Assembly: GCA_016201195.1 (NCBI GenBank)
Contig: JACQDI010000034.1
Coordinates: forward strand, 1-10,237
Reading direction: 5' to 3'
Length of the DNA: 10,237 nucleotides
Origin: Acidobacteriota bacterium
GTDB taxonomy: Bacteria; Acidobacteriota; Terriglobia; Bryobacterales; JACQDG01
The notes under the pieces were generated by a model. That model saw nothing but the letters and a program-made list of their open reading frames with translations. It ran no database searches and had not been told where the DNA came from. The position numbers and the translations under genes are program-made. Below, piece by piece: positions 1-10,185 of the stretch (its first letter is position 1; every line of letters starts with the position of its first letter).

Positions 1-2
1 CT

Positions 3-1263
3 GTGCAGCCGCTCCGGCGCTGGCGCTACCGCATCTTCGCCGTCACCTGGCTGGCTTACGCCGGCTTCTACCTCTGCCGGAAAAACTTCAGTGTTCTCAT
101 GCCGCTGCTCGAGACCGATCTCGGCTATTCCAAGATTCAGTTCGCCAACGTCATCTTCGGCTACAGCCTGCTCTATGCCCTGGGCCAGTTCGTCGCCGGG
201 CCGCTGGCCGACCGGTACGGCCCACGGCTCATCGTCGGCCTCGGTTTCCTGATCGTCATCGGCTCGAACCTAGCCATGGCCTTCGGCGCATCACTCGCCC
301 TGTTCGCGGTGCTGAGCTGCTTGAACGGCGCCGGCCAGGCCACCGGCTGGTCGGGCCTGGTGAAGAACATGGCGTGGTGGTTTCCGCACGAGCAGCGCGG
401 GGTCGTCATGGCCTGGTGGAGCACCAACTATGTACTGGGAGGTTTTCTGGCCACGGTCTTCGCCACTTTCGTCGCCGCCCAGGGATGGCGCTGGGGGTTT
501 CTGGGCGCCGGCGCTGCTGCTCGCCCCGATCGCCCTTGGCTTCGTGTTGCTCGCCCGCGACAAGCCTTCCGACGCCGGTTTCCGCGACCTCGAGGATCCC
601 GAGCCGGTCCGGCGCGGCGACGTCCGCCTCAACCGCGCCGTGTGGATCCTGGCCGCCACCTGCTTCTTTTCCAAGATGACCCGCTACGCCTTCCTATTCT
701 GGCTGCCCCTCTATATGACGGACCATCTCCACTACGCCGCCGCCGAAGCCGGCTACACCTCGTCGCTGTTCGAGCTGGTCGGATTCTCCGGCGCCGTCAT
801 CGCCGGCTATGTCTCAGACAAACTAATGCAGTCCCGCCGGTTTCCCGTGGCAGCGATCATGCTGTGGGGCTTGGCGGCCGCCTGCCTGCTGCATCCGGCC
901 CTCGCCCGCACCGGCCACCTGGGAAACGCCATCGGCATCTCCCTGATCGGCATCCTGACCTACGGCCCGGACACGCTGATCCAGGGCGCGGCCGCCCAGG
1001 ACGCCGGCGGTCCGAGCGGCGCCGCCACCGCCGCCGGCTTCATCAGCGGCGTCGGCTCCCTGGGACAGCTTTTCTCCCCGTATCTGGTAGCCTGGGTGGC
1101 GCAGAAGCACGGATGGGATAATCTGTTTTATCTCCTCGTGATTTTTTCGATCGTCGCCGGCTGCGTGATGGCCACCAAGTGGAATTACCCAGCAGGGCGA
1201 CACCCCAGGGCCGCAGCCAGGCCCCCGGCCGGCTCCGGCTGCCGGATCGTTCACGGAGAATAA
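3..1263 (+). pseudogene. OPA-family MFS transporter (GlpT/UhpC-like), disrupted by a single-base frameshift
   Basis: This is an inner-membrane carrier of the organophosphate:phosphate antiporter branch of the major facilitator superfamily. Seen: a basic N-terminus followed by a first membrane helix with the GFYLCRKNFSV stretch typical of this branch, then the MFS loop GPLADRYGPR, and many hydrophobic segments. The frame starting at GTG 3 is good to about residue 164 (GWRWGF). The transporter then continues in the frame one base later (WAPALLLAPIALGF onward) to TAA 1261-1263. Removing one G from the five at 493-497 restores an uninterrupted protein of about 419 residues, close to the family's usual 430-460. 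The downstream part has no stops, so a sequencing error or a very recent mutation is likely. The gene lies 3 bases before phnX, so the cargo is probably a phosphonate; this is inference. The start is uncertain because the window edge hides anything upstream. Confidence 0.85.
1255..1258 (+). promoter_or_regulatory. Ribosome binding site of phnX
   Basis: GGAG lies 8 bases before ATG 1267, inside the last codons of the transporter. It supports the chosen phnX start and suggests translation coupled to the transporter. Confidence 0.6.
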
Positions 1264-1266
1264 CCA

Positions 1267-2097
1267 ATGGACTTCGTTTTTCAACGCTCCTACCGCGGGC
1301 CCCTCAAGGCGGTGATCCTCGACTGGGCCGGTACGACCATGGATTACGGGTGCTACGCCCCAGCCGTCGTCTTCATCGAGGTGTACAGGCGCAAGGGCGT
1401 CCCCATCACCATCGAGCAAGCCCGCGAGCCGATGGGCGCCCACAAAAAAGTCCACATCGGCGCCATCTCCAAAATCGATGCCGTGGGGCGGCTCTGGCAG
1501 GAGGTCCACGGCCGCCCTTGCACCGAAGACGACGTGGAGGCAATGTTCCAGGACTTCGTCCCACTCCAGCTCGCCTGCCTCGCCCGATACGCCGACCTGA
1601 TTCCGGGAACGCTCGAAGCCGTGGCCGACTTCCGCCGCCGCGGCCTGAAAATCGGCTCCACCACTGGCTACACCGGCGAGATGATGAAGCTGCTGCTCGA
1701 CGAGGCGAATAAGCGCGGCTATGTGCCCGATTCCTCGGTCTGCGCCACCGACGTCCCCGCCGGCCGCCCCCACCCTTGGATGTGCCTCCAGAACGCCATG
1801 AACCTCCAGCTCTATCCCATGGAGGCGTTCGTCAAAATCGGCGACACCCTGCCCGATATCGGCGAGGGGCTGAATGCCGGCATGTGGACGATAGGTGTTG
1901 CCAAGACCGGCAACGAGATGGGCCTCACCGAGCAGAAAATCGCCGCTCTCGATGGCGCGGCTTACCAAGCCCGGCTCGCCCGCGCCTCCCAGCGCCTCCG
2001 TCAGTGCGGCGCCCATTATGTCGTCGACTGGATCGCCGATGTGTCACCCTTGCTCGACGAGATTAACGCCCGTCTGGGGCGAGGGGAACGGCCTTAA
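1267..2097 (+). CDS. phnX: Phosphonoacetaldehyde hydrolase (phosphonatase)
   Basis: A cytoplasmic haloacid-dehalogenase-superfamily enzyme that cleaves the C-P bond of phosphonoacetaldehyde to give acetaldehyde and phosphate, the last step of aminoethylphosphonate breakdown. Seen: motif I DWAGTT with the nucleophile D19; the cap-domain MGAHK with K60, which sits 41 residues after D19 just as the Schiff-base lysine does in the characterised Bacillus enzyme (Asp12/Lys53); motif II STTGYTG near 131-137; R167 in the AGRPHPWM stretch; and the Mg-binding GDTLPD with D193 and D197. The 276 residues match the family's usual 265-275. No key residue is missing. It is probably co-transcribed with the transporter upstream. 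The PbfA-like gene at 2845-4143 would supply its substrate. Confidence 0.96.
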   Translation: MDFVFQRSYRGPLKAVILDWAGTTMDYGCYAPAVVFIEVYRRKGVPITIEQAREPMGAHKKVHIGAISKIDAVGRLWQEVHGRPCTEDDVEAMFQDFVPLQLACLARYADLIPGTLEAVADFRRRGLKIGSTTGYTGEMMKLLLDEANKRGYVPDSSVCATDVPAGRPHPWMCLQNAMNLQLYPMEAFVKIGDTLPDIGEGLNAGMWTIGVAKTGNEMGLTEQKIAALDGAAYQARLARASQRLRQCGAHYVVDWIADVSPLLDEINARLGRGERP

Positions 2098-2142
2098 ATC
2101 TACCTATGTTGGTCCGGATACTCGCGTAAAAGGCCGATTTTT
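2089..2142 (+). terminator. Candidate Rho-independent terminator after phnX
   Basis: CGGCCTT (2089-2095, running into the phnX stop codon) is the exact reverse complement of AAGGCCG (2130-2136). One base later comes a T5 run (2138-2142). The 7-base stem with a 34-base loop is weaker than a standard terminator, but its place and the T-run fit the end of the transporter-phnX unit. Confidence 0.4.
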
Positions 2143-2190
2143 ATTGCATTTCTGGGAACGTCTTGACGGGAACTCGCCGATAATAAGGGT

Positions 2191-2823
2191 ATGAGGTGGA
2201 AGTCCATCCTACTCCCCGCTGCTTTGCTCCTCACGATTCTTTTCCCCGCGCTCGCCAAGGACAACAAGGGAGAGGAACTGGAAACCGTGGTGCTCGTCTT
2301 GCGCTTTGACCAGTCCTATTCTCCCACCACGCTCGAGGCGATGAAGGATGAGATCGCTCTGCTGATGCGCCCGGCCGAGTATCAAGTCGAATGGCGAGCC
2401 TATGAGGAGGCTCTAGGCGAGGAGATCTTCAGCCGCCTGGCCATTGTACGGTTCCGCGGAACCTGCCGAATGGGAGAGTTCCCGCCGCCGGCTGAGCGGT
2501 CGTCGGCCCTGGCGATCGCCCACTCCTCCGACGGTGTTATCATCCCTTACGCCGACGTGCAATGCGATCAGGTGCGGGGAATGATCCAGTCGATGGTGGC
2601 GCGGGAGAATTTTCCGCGCCGGGAGATGCTGCTGGGGCGCGCCTTGGGACGCGTCCTGGCCCACGAGCTCTATCACGTCCTCACCCGAAAGCCGGGGCAC
2701 CACAAGGACGGCATCACCAAGCCGGCGCTCACCCCGCGAGATCTGGTGGTCGACCCCATCGAGTTTGAAGACGCTGCCCTGGACCACCTGCGCCACTCCG
2801 ACGAGTCGGAAGCGTCCCGGTAG
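2191..2823 (+). CDS. Exported putative zinc metallopeptidase, HELYH type
   Basis: A 210-residue exported protein, probably a small metal-dependent peptidase. Seen: a clear signal peptide (MRWK, hydrophobic core, likely cut after ALA at residue 22) and one zinc-peptidase helix, HELYH at 158-162, in the run ALGRVLAHELYHVLTR. It is followed by HHKDG at 170-174, where a third ligand could lie. The spacing from the first His to the next His is 12-13 residues, longer than the 10 of metzincins, so it is not a standard member. The N-terminal half (30-130) is an alpha/beta region I cannot assign. From memory, short exported HELYH proteins like this are common in Acidobacteriota and remain unnamed. ATG 2191 is chosen because it starts the signal peptide, although no properly spaced Shine-Dalgarno precedes it. 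Substrate unknown; it may be unrelated to the phosphonate genes around it. Confidence 0.75.
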   Translation: MRWKSILLPAALLLTILFPALAKDNKGEELETVVLVLRFDQSYSPTTLEAMKDEIALLMRPAEYQVEWRAYEEALGEEIFSRLAIVRFRGTCRMGEFPPPAERSSALAIAHSSDGVIIPYADVQCDQVRGMIQSMVARENFPRREMLLGRALGRVLAHELYHVLTRKPGHHKDGITKPALTPRDLVVDPIEFEDAALDHLRHSDESEASR

Positions 2824-2844
2824 CGGCACTTCGCCTCCAGACCT

Positions 2845-4143
2845 CTACAGACACTCGTCCAGAATATCCAGCGCGCGGTCCATCTCCTGCCGGGTGATGG
2901 TCAAAGGCGGCGTGAGGGTCAGGATGTTGCCCATGGTCACCTTGAAGCTCAGGCCTTTCTGGAGCGCCCGGTACATCGCCTGCTCGGCCGCTTCAACGCT
3001 CCGCAATCTCATTCCCATCAGCAGGCCGAGGCCGCGCACCTCTTCGATGGCCGGGTGATCGGCCATCATGTGACGCATCCGCTCGAGCGCGTATTCGCCT
3101 ACCACCCGGGCGTTCTCCAATAGGCCCTCCTGCTCGACGCACTGGATGGTCGCCAGCCCCGCCGCGCAGGCTACCGGATTCTTCTCGTGAGTGTAGTGAC
3201 CAAGCGCCCGGTCGGGGGCCACGTCCAGCCCCTCGCGCGCAATCAACGCCGCCAGCGGAAAGATGCCGCCCCCCAGACCCTTGCCGAGGATGAGCATGTC
3301 GGGCACGACATTGTAGTGCTCGCAGGTAAACATCTTGCCCGTCCGGCCCAGGCAATGCGGAATCTCGTCAAGGATCAGAAGCGCTCCGTGCTTGTTGCAG
3401 GCGGTCCGGATCGTCTCCCAGTAGCCCGCCGGCGGGACATACGGCGTGCTACGCACCGTCTCCCCGATCACCGCGCCGATGTCGCCCTCTTTCTCCAGCA
3501 CGTACTCGATGTAGCGGGCGCATTTCAGGTTGCATTCGCTTCCGCACTCCCAGGGGCACTGGCTGGGGTCGGGCGGCGGGGCGTGCTCCGCGCCGGGCAG
3601 CAGCGGGCCGATCCCCTGTCGGAAGAGCGCCTCCCCGCCGATCGAGATCGCGTCCAGCGACGCCCCATGAAACGAATCCCACAGCGACAGGGTCTTGAAT
3701 CGGCCCGTCGCCGCCCGCGCCAGCTTCAGCGCCATCCCGATCGCCGTCGTCCCGCCCGGCGCGAACAGTACCTTGTTCAAATCGCCGGGCGCCAGCTCGG
3801 CCAGTTTCTTCGCCAGTTGGATCGCCGGGATGTTCGTGTATCGCCGCGTGCAGAACGGCAGGCTGGCCATCTGCGCGGTAATCGCCTCGATCACCCGCCG
3901 GTTCCCGAACCCGACCTGATGGACGTTGTTGCCGTGAAAATCCATCAGGCGACGGCCCTGGAGGTCTTCGATGTAAATGCCGTCACAGCCGCGGAGCACG
4001 TTCAGGCAGGGCGTCGAGAGTGACTGGCGCAGGAAATACTTCTCGTCCTCCTCCAGCCACCGCCGGGTCTCCTCGTCGAGGTTTTCCCGTCTCCAGGCTT
4101 TGCGCCGGGGGGAAAGATTCACGTCGCCTTCCGATTGTTTCAT
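2845..4143 (-). CDS. pbfA: Class III PLP enzyme, probable (R)-1-hydroxy-2-aminoethylphosphonate ammonia-lyase
   Basis: A fold-type I PLP enzyme of aminotransferase class III, 432 residues. Seen: phosphate-binding FAPGGTTAIGMALKLAR (127-143), SFHGAS (157-162), the cofactor aspartate D259 in LILDEIPHCLGRTG, and the catalytic lysine K288 in GKGLGGGIFP. Known: in phosphonate gene clusters, class III proteins of this size have been shown to be PbfA, a lyase that removes ammonia from (R)-1-hydroxy-2-aminoethylphosphonate to give phosphonoacetaldehyde, the PhnX substrate. The N-terminal EGDVNLSPRR, the MDFHGNNVHQVG stretch and the Cys-rich insert (196-208) agree with my memory of PbfA-type proteins; this was not checked by alignment. 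The neighbouring phnX supports the call. Alternatives are another class III transaminase or phospho-lyase. The gene ends 21 bases from the stop of the metallopeptidase and is divergent from the phosphodiesterase. The ribosome site before ATG 4143 is weak. Confidence 0.72.
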   Translation of the reverse strand: MKQSEGDVNLSPRRKAWRRENLDEETRRWLEEDEKYFLRQSLSTPCLNVLRGCDGIYIEDLQGRRLMDFHGNNVHQVGFGNRRVIEAITAQMASLPFCTRRYTNIPAIQLAKKLAELAPGDLNKVLFAPGGTTAIGMALKLARAATGRFKTLSLWDSFHGASLDAISIGGEALFRQGIGPLLPGAEHAPPPDPSQCPWECGSECNLKCARYIEYVLEKEGDIGAVIGETVRSTPYVPPAGYWETIRTACNKHGALLILDEIPHCLGRTGKMFTCEHYNVVPDMLILGKGLGGGIFPLAALIAREGLDVAPDRALGHYTHEKNPVACAAGLATIQCVEQEGLLENARVVGEYALERMRHMMADHPAIEEVRGLGLLMGMRLRSVEAAEQAMYRALQKGLSFKVTMGNILTLTPPLTITRQEMDRALDILDECL

Positions 4144-4183
4144 TGCCTGCCCGCTCGTTCACAAGGTAGTATACGCTATCGAT
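4144..4183. promoter_or_regulatory. Short divergent promoter region between the pbfA-like and phosphodiesterase genes
   Basis: These 40 bases separate two start codons facing away from each other, so both promoters must lie here or inside the genes. On the plus strand TTGCCT (4143-4148) and TAGTAT (4167-4172) are 18 bases apart. On the minus strand TATACT (complement of 4168-4173) is five of six bases of a -10 box, with no convincing -35. The two -10 candidates overlap, so transcription in the two directions could compete or be controlled together. Sites were picked by eye. Confidence 0.35.
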
Positions 4184-5056
4184 ATGTTCGGCCTGCTTAG
4201 CCTTCTGCTGTTGTGGCCCGCGCCCGCACCCATCGCCCAGCACGTGGTCATCATCGGCTGCGACGGCATGAGCCCCGACGGGGTCCGCAAAGCCAAGGCC
4301 CCCAACCTGAAGCAGCTCATGAAAACGGGCGCCTACACGTTGCACGCCCGCGGCGTGATGCCGACCAGCTCAAGTCCCAACTGGGCGTCGATGATCATGG
4401 GCGCGGGCCCCGAACAGCACGGCGTCACCTCCAACGAGTGGCAGCCCAACAAGTACGACTTCCCGCCGGCGGTCAGCGGACCCGGCGGCATCTACCCGAC
4501 GATCTACGGCGTGCTGCGCGCCCAGCGCCCCGCCGCCCGCATCGCAGTTTTCCACGACTGGTGGGATTACGCCCGCCTGATCGAGCCGGGCGTGGCCACC
4601 GTCATCGAGCACGCCAAGGGAGCGCCCGAAACTACCCGCCGCGCGGTTGATTACATCAAGAAAGACAAGCCCGATTTCACCTTTATTCATCTCGATCATG
4701 TGGACCACGCGGGGCACGAATACGGCCACAGCACGCCGCAGTATTACGAGGCGGTGGAGGAAGCGGACCGCCTGATCGGCGAGGTGCTCCTGGGACTGAA
4801 ACAAGCCGGCATCGCCGGCCAGACCATCGTCCTGATCACCGCCGACCACGGCGGCCGGGGCCGCAGCCACGGCGGCAACACCATGCCGGAGCTGGAAATC
4901 CCGTGGATCCTCAACGGCTCCGGCGTTGCCGCCGGCAAGGAGCTCACCACTCCGGTCAACACCTTCGACACCGCCGCTACGGTGGCCCACATCTTCGGGC
5001 TGACTCCGCCCGCGGTGTGGATCGCCCGGCCAGTGTTAAAAGCTTTTGACAAGTAG
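4184..5056 (+). CDS. Exported phosphodiesterase/nucleotide pyrophosphatase-type enzyme (alkaline phosphatase superfamily)
   Basis: A 290-residue exported metal-dependent phosphoesterase. Seen: a short signal peptide (residues 1-18, ending APIA); metal ligand D27 in GCDGM; the nucleophile segment TSSSPNWASMIMG (61-73), where S63 aligns with the catalytic Thr of NPP enzymes; D174 and H178 in DHAGHEYG; D221 and H222 in TADHGG; and H229 in SHGG. The full set of two-metal ligands is present. There is no CxPSR sulfatase signature, so it is not a formylglycine sulfatase or phosphonate monoester hydrolase. Serine in place of the usual threonine nucleophile is mildly unusual. At 290 residues it is shorter than most NPP proteins and has little room for a cap domain. 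The open frame runs upstream to 3977, but ATG 4184 starts the signal peptide and avoids overlap with the pbfA-like gene. Exact substrate unknown; phosphodiesters or phosphonate esters are possible. Confidence 0.85.
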   Translation: MFGLLSLLLLWPAPAPIAQHVVIIGCDGMSPDGVRKAKAPNLKQLMKTGAYTLHARGVMPTSSSPNWASMIMGAGPEQHGVTSNEWQPNKYDFPPAVSGPGGIYPTIYGVLRAQRPAARIAVFHDWWDYARLIEPGVATVIEHAKGAPETTRRAVDYIKKDKPDFTFIHLDHVDHAGHEYGHSTPQYYEAVEEADRLIGEVLLGLKQAGIAGQTIVLITADHGGRGRSHGGNTMPELEIPWILNGSGVAAGKELTTPVNTFDTAATVAHIFGLTPPAVWIARPVLKAFDK

Positions 5057-5067
5057 GGTAAAAACCG

Positions 5068-6369
5068 ATGCGCCTCCGGCTCACGTCGCTCCTGCTTTTT
5101 ACTCTCCCCGCCGCCGCTCAGGCCGCTGATCCCATCCTCTTCGTCCACGGCAATGGAGACAGCGCCGCGCTCTGGACCACTGTCATCTGGCGCTTTGAGT
5201 CCAATGGCTGGGACCCAGCGCGGCTGTTCGCCATTGACTTCACCAGCCCCACCGCGCGCCGCGATGACAAGGTCCCCGAGCCTAATCGTTCCAGCACCAT
5301 CGACCAGACTAGCGAACTCAGCGCGATGGTGACGCGCGTGCTGCTCACCACCGGCGCCAAGAAGGTCGTGCTCGTGGGTAGTTCCCGAGGCGGCAACGCG
5401 ATGCGAAACTACATCCGGAACGCCGGAGGCCAGGCAACTGTTTCGCACGCCATCCTCTGCGCGACCCCCAACCACGGCGTTTACGCCGGCCCCCTGAACC
5501 CCGGCAACGAGTTCAATGGGCAGGCCCCTTTCCTGAAAGCCCTGAACTCCGGCGGCGAAGTGCTCCCCGGCGTCGCCTTCTTCACCCTGCGCAGCGACCG
5601 CAACGACCTTTACGCCCAGCCCGAAGGCTCCGTCCTCGGGATGAAGGGCAAGCCCACCGGCGTTACCTACGACGGGCCCGCTCTCGAAGGCGCCACCAAC
5701 ATCGTGCTGCCCTCTCTCGACCACCGCGAAGTGGCCTTCCACCCCAAAGCCTTCCGCGAGATGTACCGCTTCCTCACCGGGAGCGATCCGGCCACGCTGG
5801 ACATCCGCCCGGAAGAGCACCCGGTGCTTAGCGGCATGGTGAGCGGCTTCGAGAACGGCGCCCCCACCAACCGCCCGCTGGCTGGCATCCAGGTCGCCGT
5901 GTACGAAGTGGATCCCGCTACCGGCCGGCGCAAGGGGACGGCCGTGCGCGAAATTGTCACCGCCGCTGACGGGCAGTGGGGACCCCTGACCGCCGACCCC
6001 AAGGCGTATTATGAATTCGAGCTCCGCGATGCCCGGCACAGCGTACATATCTATCGCACGCCGTTTCCACGGTCCAGCCGCTACGTTCACCTGCGCTTCC
6101 GGCCGCCGGAGAGCCAGCAGCCCGGCTCAACCGTCGTGTTGAGCCGCCCCCGCGGCTACCTCGGCAAGGGGCGGGACGTGATCGAGATCGACGGCAAAGA
6201 GCCTGCCGACGTTCCTGCCGGCGTGCCCGTCCGTGACTCGGCGATGGCGCGCTTCACCGATGCGGATAGCCGTTCTGTACCCGTCCGTCTCAACGACGAA
6301 AAGCTGACGGTGCGGACCTTCCCTGCCGAACCAAGCCACCTTGTCGTGGCAGAGTTCCACCACGACTAA
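5068..6369 (+). CDS. Exported alpha/beta-hydrolase lipase with C-terminal beta domain (AF1763-like)
   Basis: A 433-residue exported esterase or lipase. Seen: a signal peptide (MRLRLTSLLLF, likely cut after AQA at 19); an oxyanion strand ILFVHGNGDSAALW (23-36); the nucleophile elbow GSSRGG with S106; a likely acid D177 in LRSDRND; and a likely catalytic H219 in LDHREVAFHP. The hydrolase domain ends near 240. From about 254 a beta-rich domain (SGMVSG, LAGIQVAVYEVDPATGRR) runs to the end. Known: the Archaeoglobus AF1763 lipase has this order, a small hydrolase domain followed by a C-terminal beta domain that helps bind long acyl chains. Assignment to that group is from architecture, not alignment. 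It starts 11 bases after the phosphodiesterase, with TAGGG overlapping that gene's stop as a weak ribosome site, so the two are probably co-transcribed. Acyl ester hydrolysis is the likely activity. Confidence 0.8.
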   Translation: MRLRLTSLLLFTLPAAAQAADPILFVHGNGDSAALWTTVIWRFESNGWDPARLFAIDFTSPTARRDDKVPEPNRSSTIDQTSELSAMVTRVLLTTGAKKVVLVGSSRGGNAMRNYIRNAGGQATVSHAILCATPNHGVYAGPLNPGNEFNGQAPFLKALNSGGEVLPGVAFFTLRSDRNDLYAQPEGSVLGMKGKPTGVTYDGPALEGATNIVLPSLDHREVAFHPKAFREMYRFLTGSDPATLDIRPEEHPVLSGMVSGFENGAPTNRPLAGIQVAVYEVDPATGRRKGTAVREIVTAADGQWGPLTADPKAYYEFELRDARHSVHIYRTPFPRSSRYVHLRFRPPESQQPGSTVVLSRPRGYLGKGRDVIEIDGKEPADVPAGVPVRDSAMARFTDADSRSVPVRLNDEKLTVRTFPAEPSHLVVAEFHHD

Positions 6370-6375
6370 TGACTT

Positions 6376-9558
<3,183 letters not shown>

Positions 9559-9933
9559 AGATCTCGATTGCGCTCGCCTGTCCGGCCGTCTCGATGCGCA
9601 AGTCTCCGATCCCCCACAGTCGCTGGCTCAGCCTCCGCCGCACCGTAGCGTCCTGGATATTGGCGAGCGGGATCGTCTTGACCGTGGTGGTCACCAGGCC
9701 GTGCTCATACCGAAGGTGATCGCCTTCCATGCGGCAGCAAGTGCGCTGGCGGTTTAAGTGGCGCTCGATGGGCCACAGCATCAGCAGCCCAGCCACGACC
9801 ATCGCCGCCTGAGACGTGGTCCCCGGCTGCTCGATCCACCAGTAGATCGCTGTCCCCAACAGAATCAATACCACCAAGTAGCCGATGCGGATGAACCGCA
9901 TCGTCGGGCGAATCTCCAGGTCCGCCATATGGG

Positions 9934-9940
9934 CCTCCTT
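9934..9940 (-). promoter_or_regulatory. Strong Shine-Dalgarno of the PH-domain gene
   Basis: Read on the minus strand, AAGGAGG lies 5 bases before the ATG at 9928-9926. It is the best ribosome binding site in the window and fixes that start. Confidence 0.8.
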
Positions 9941-9963
9941 CGCGGTGCGCTACACTGGACTAC

Positions 9964-10185
9964 ATGTACCACTATGATCCGCAAACCGCGCTGGAGGAAC
10001 TGCAAGAAGACGCCATCCTTCCGCACCCCGTCCACCTGCGCGACATGATCCTGCGGGCCAAGCTCAACCCGCAACAGGCGCTCGACCTCAACCGCCGCTT
10101 CCAAAGCTACCTGCAAGCCTTCGGCGAATTGCAGGTATTGGCCAAACCCTTGCTGGAGGACTTAGCCCAAGCGGAAAGGAAGTAG
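9964..10185 (+). CDS. Small protein of unknown function, 73 residues
   Basis: I do not recognise this protein. Seen: 73 residues with no signal peptide or membrane segment, highly charged and likely all-helical. Residues 8-14 (TALEELQ) begin one helix, 24-32 (HLRDMILRA) a second, and about 36-73 (PQQALDLNRRFQSYLQAFGE and onward) a long amphipathic third that may form a coiled coil. No Cys or catalytic motif is visible. It starts 35 bases from, and divergent to, the PH-domain gene. There is no Shine-Dalgarno before ATG 9964, but TACACT (9951-9956) could be a -10 box placed for a nearly leaderless transcript. The reading frame fills the gap cleanly and has ordinary protein composition, so it is probably real. 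The stop codon lies within the first unit of a tandem repeat. Confidence 0.6.
   Translation: MYHYDPQTALEELQEDAILPHPVHLRDMILRAKLNPQQALDLNRRFQSYLQAFGELQVLAKPLLEDLAQAERK

Noticed and set aside
430..1263. The downstream transporter frame as a separate gene starting at ATG 430
   Set aside because: The first 20 or so residues in that frame do not look like transporter, whereas the other frame does up to 497. One frameshifted gene explains both parts.
823..2016. 397-codon open frame on the minus strand opposite the transporter and phnX
   Set aside because: It is antisense to clearly conserved coding sequence. The composition (His/Gly/Val/Ala-rich, no domain) is typical of a shadow frame in GC-rich DNA.
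2163..2184. TTGACG (2163-2168) as -35 box for GATAAT (2179-2184)
   Set aside because: The spacer is only 10 bases, too short for a sigma-70 promoter.
3977..4183. Longer phosphodiesterase starting upstream at 3977
   Set aside because: It would overlap the pbfA-like gene by 167 bases and bury the signal peptide. ATG 4184 starts the signal peptide directly.
4184..5056. Calling the exported phosphodiesterase a phosphonoacetate hydrolase (PhnA)
   Set aside because: It is the same superfamily, but this protein has a signal peptide and is short at 290 residues. No PhnY for making phosphonoacetate is present, so the specific call is unsupported.
4744..6090. 448-codon open frame on the minus strand opposite the phosphodiesterase and lipase
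   Set aside because: Both plus-strand genes have signal peptides and full catalytic motifs. The antisense product shows no recognisable fold and reads as a GC shadow.
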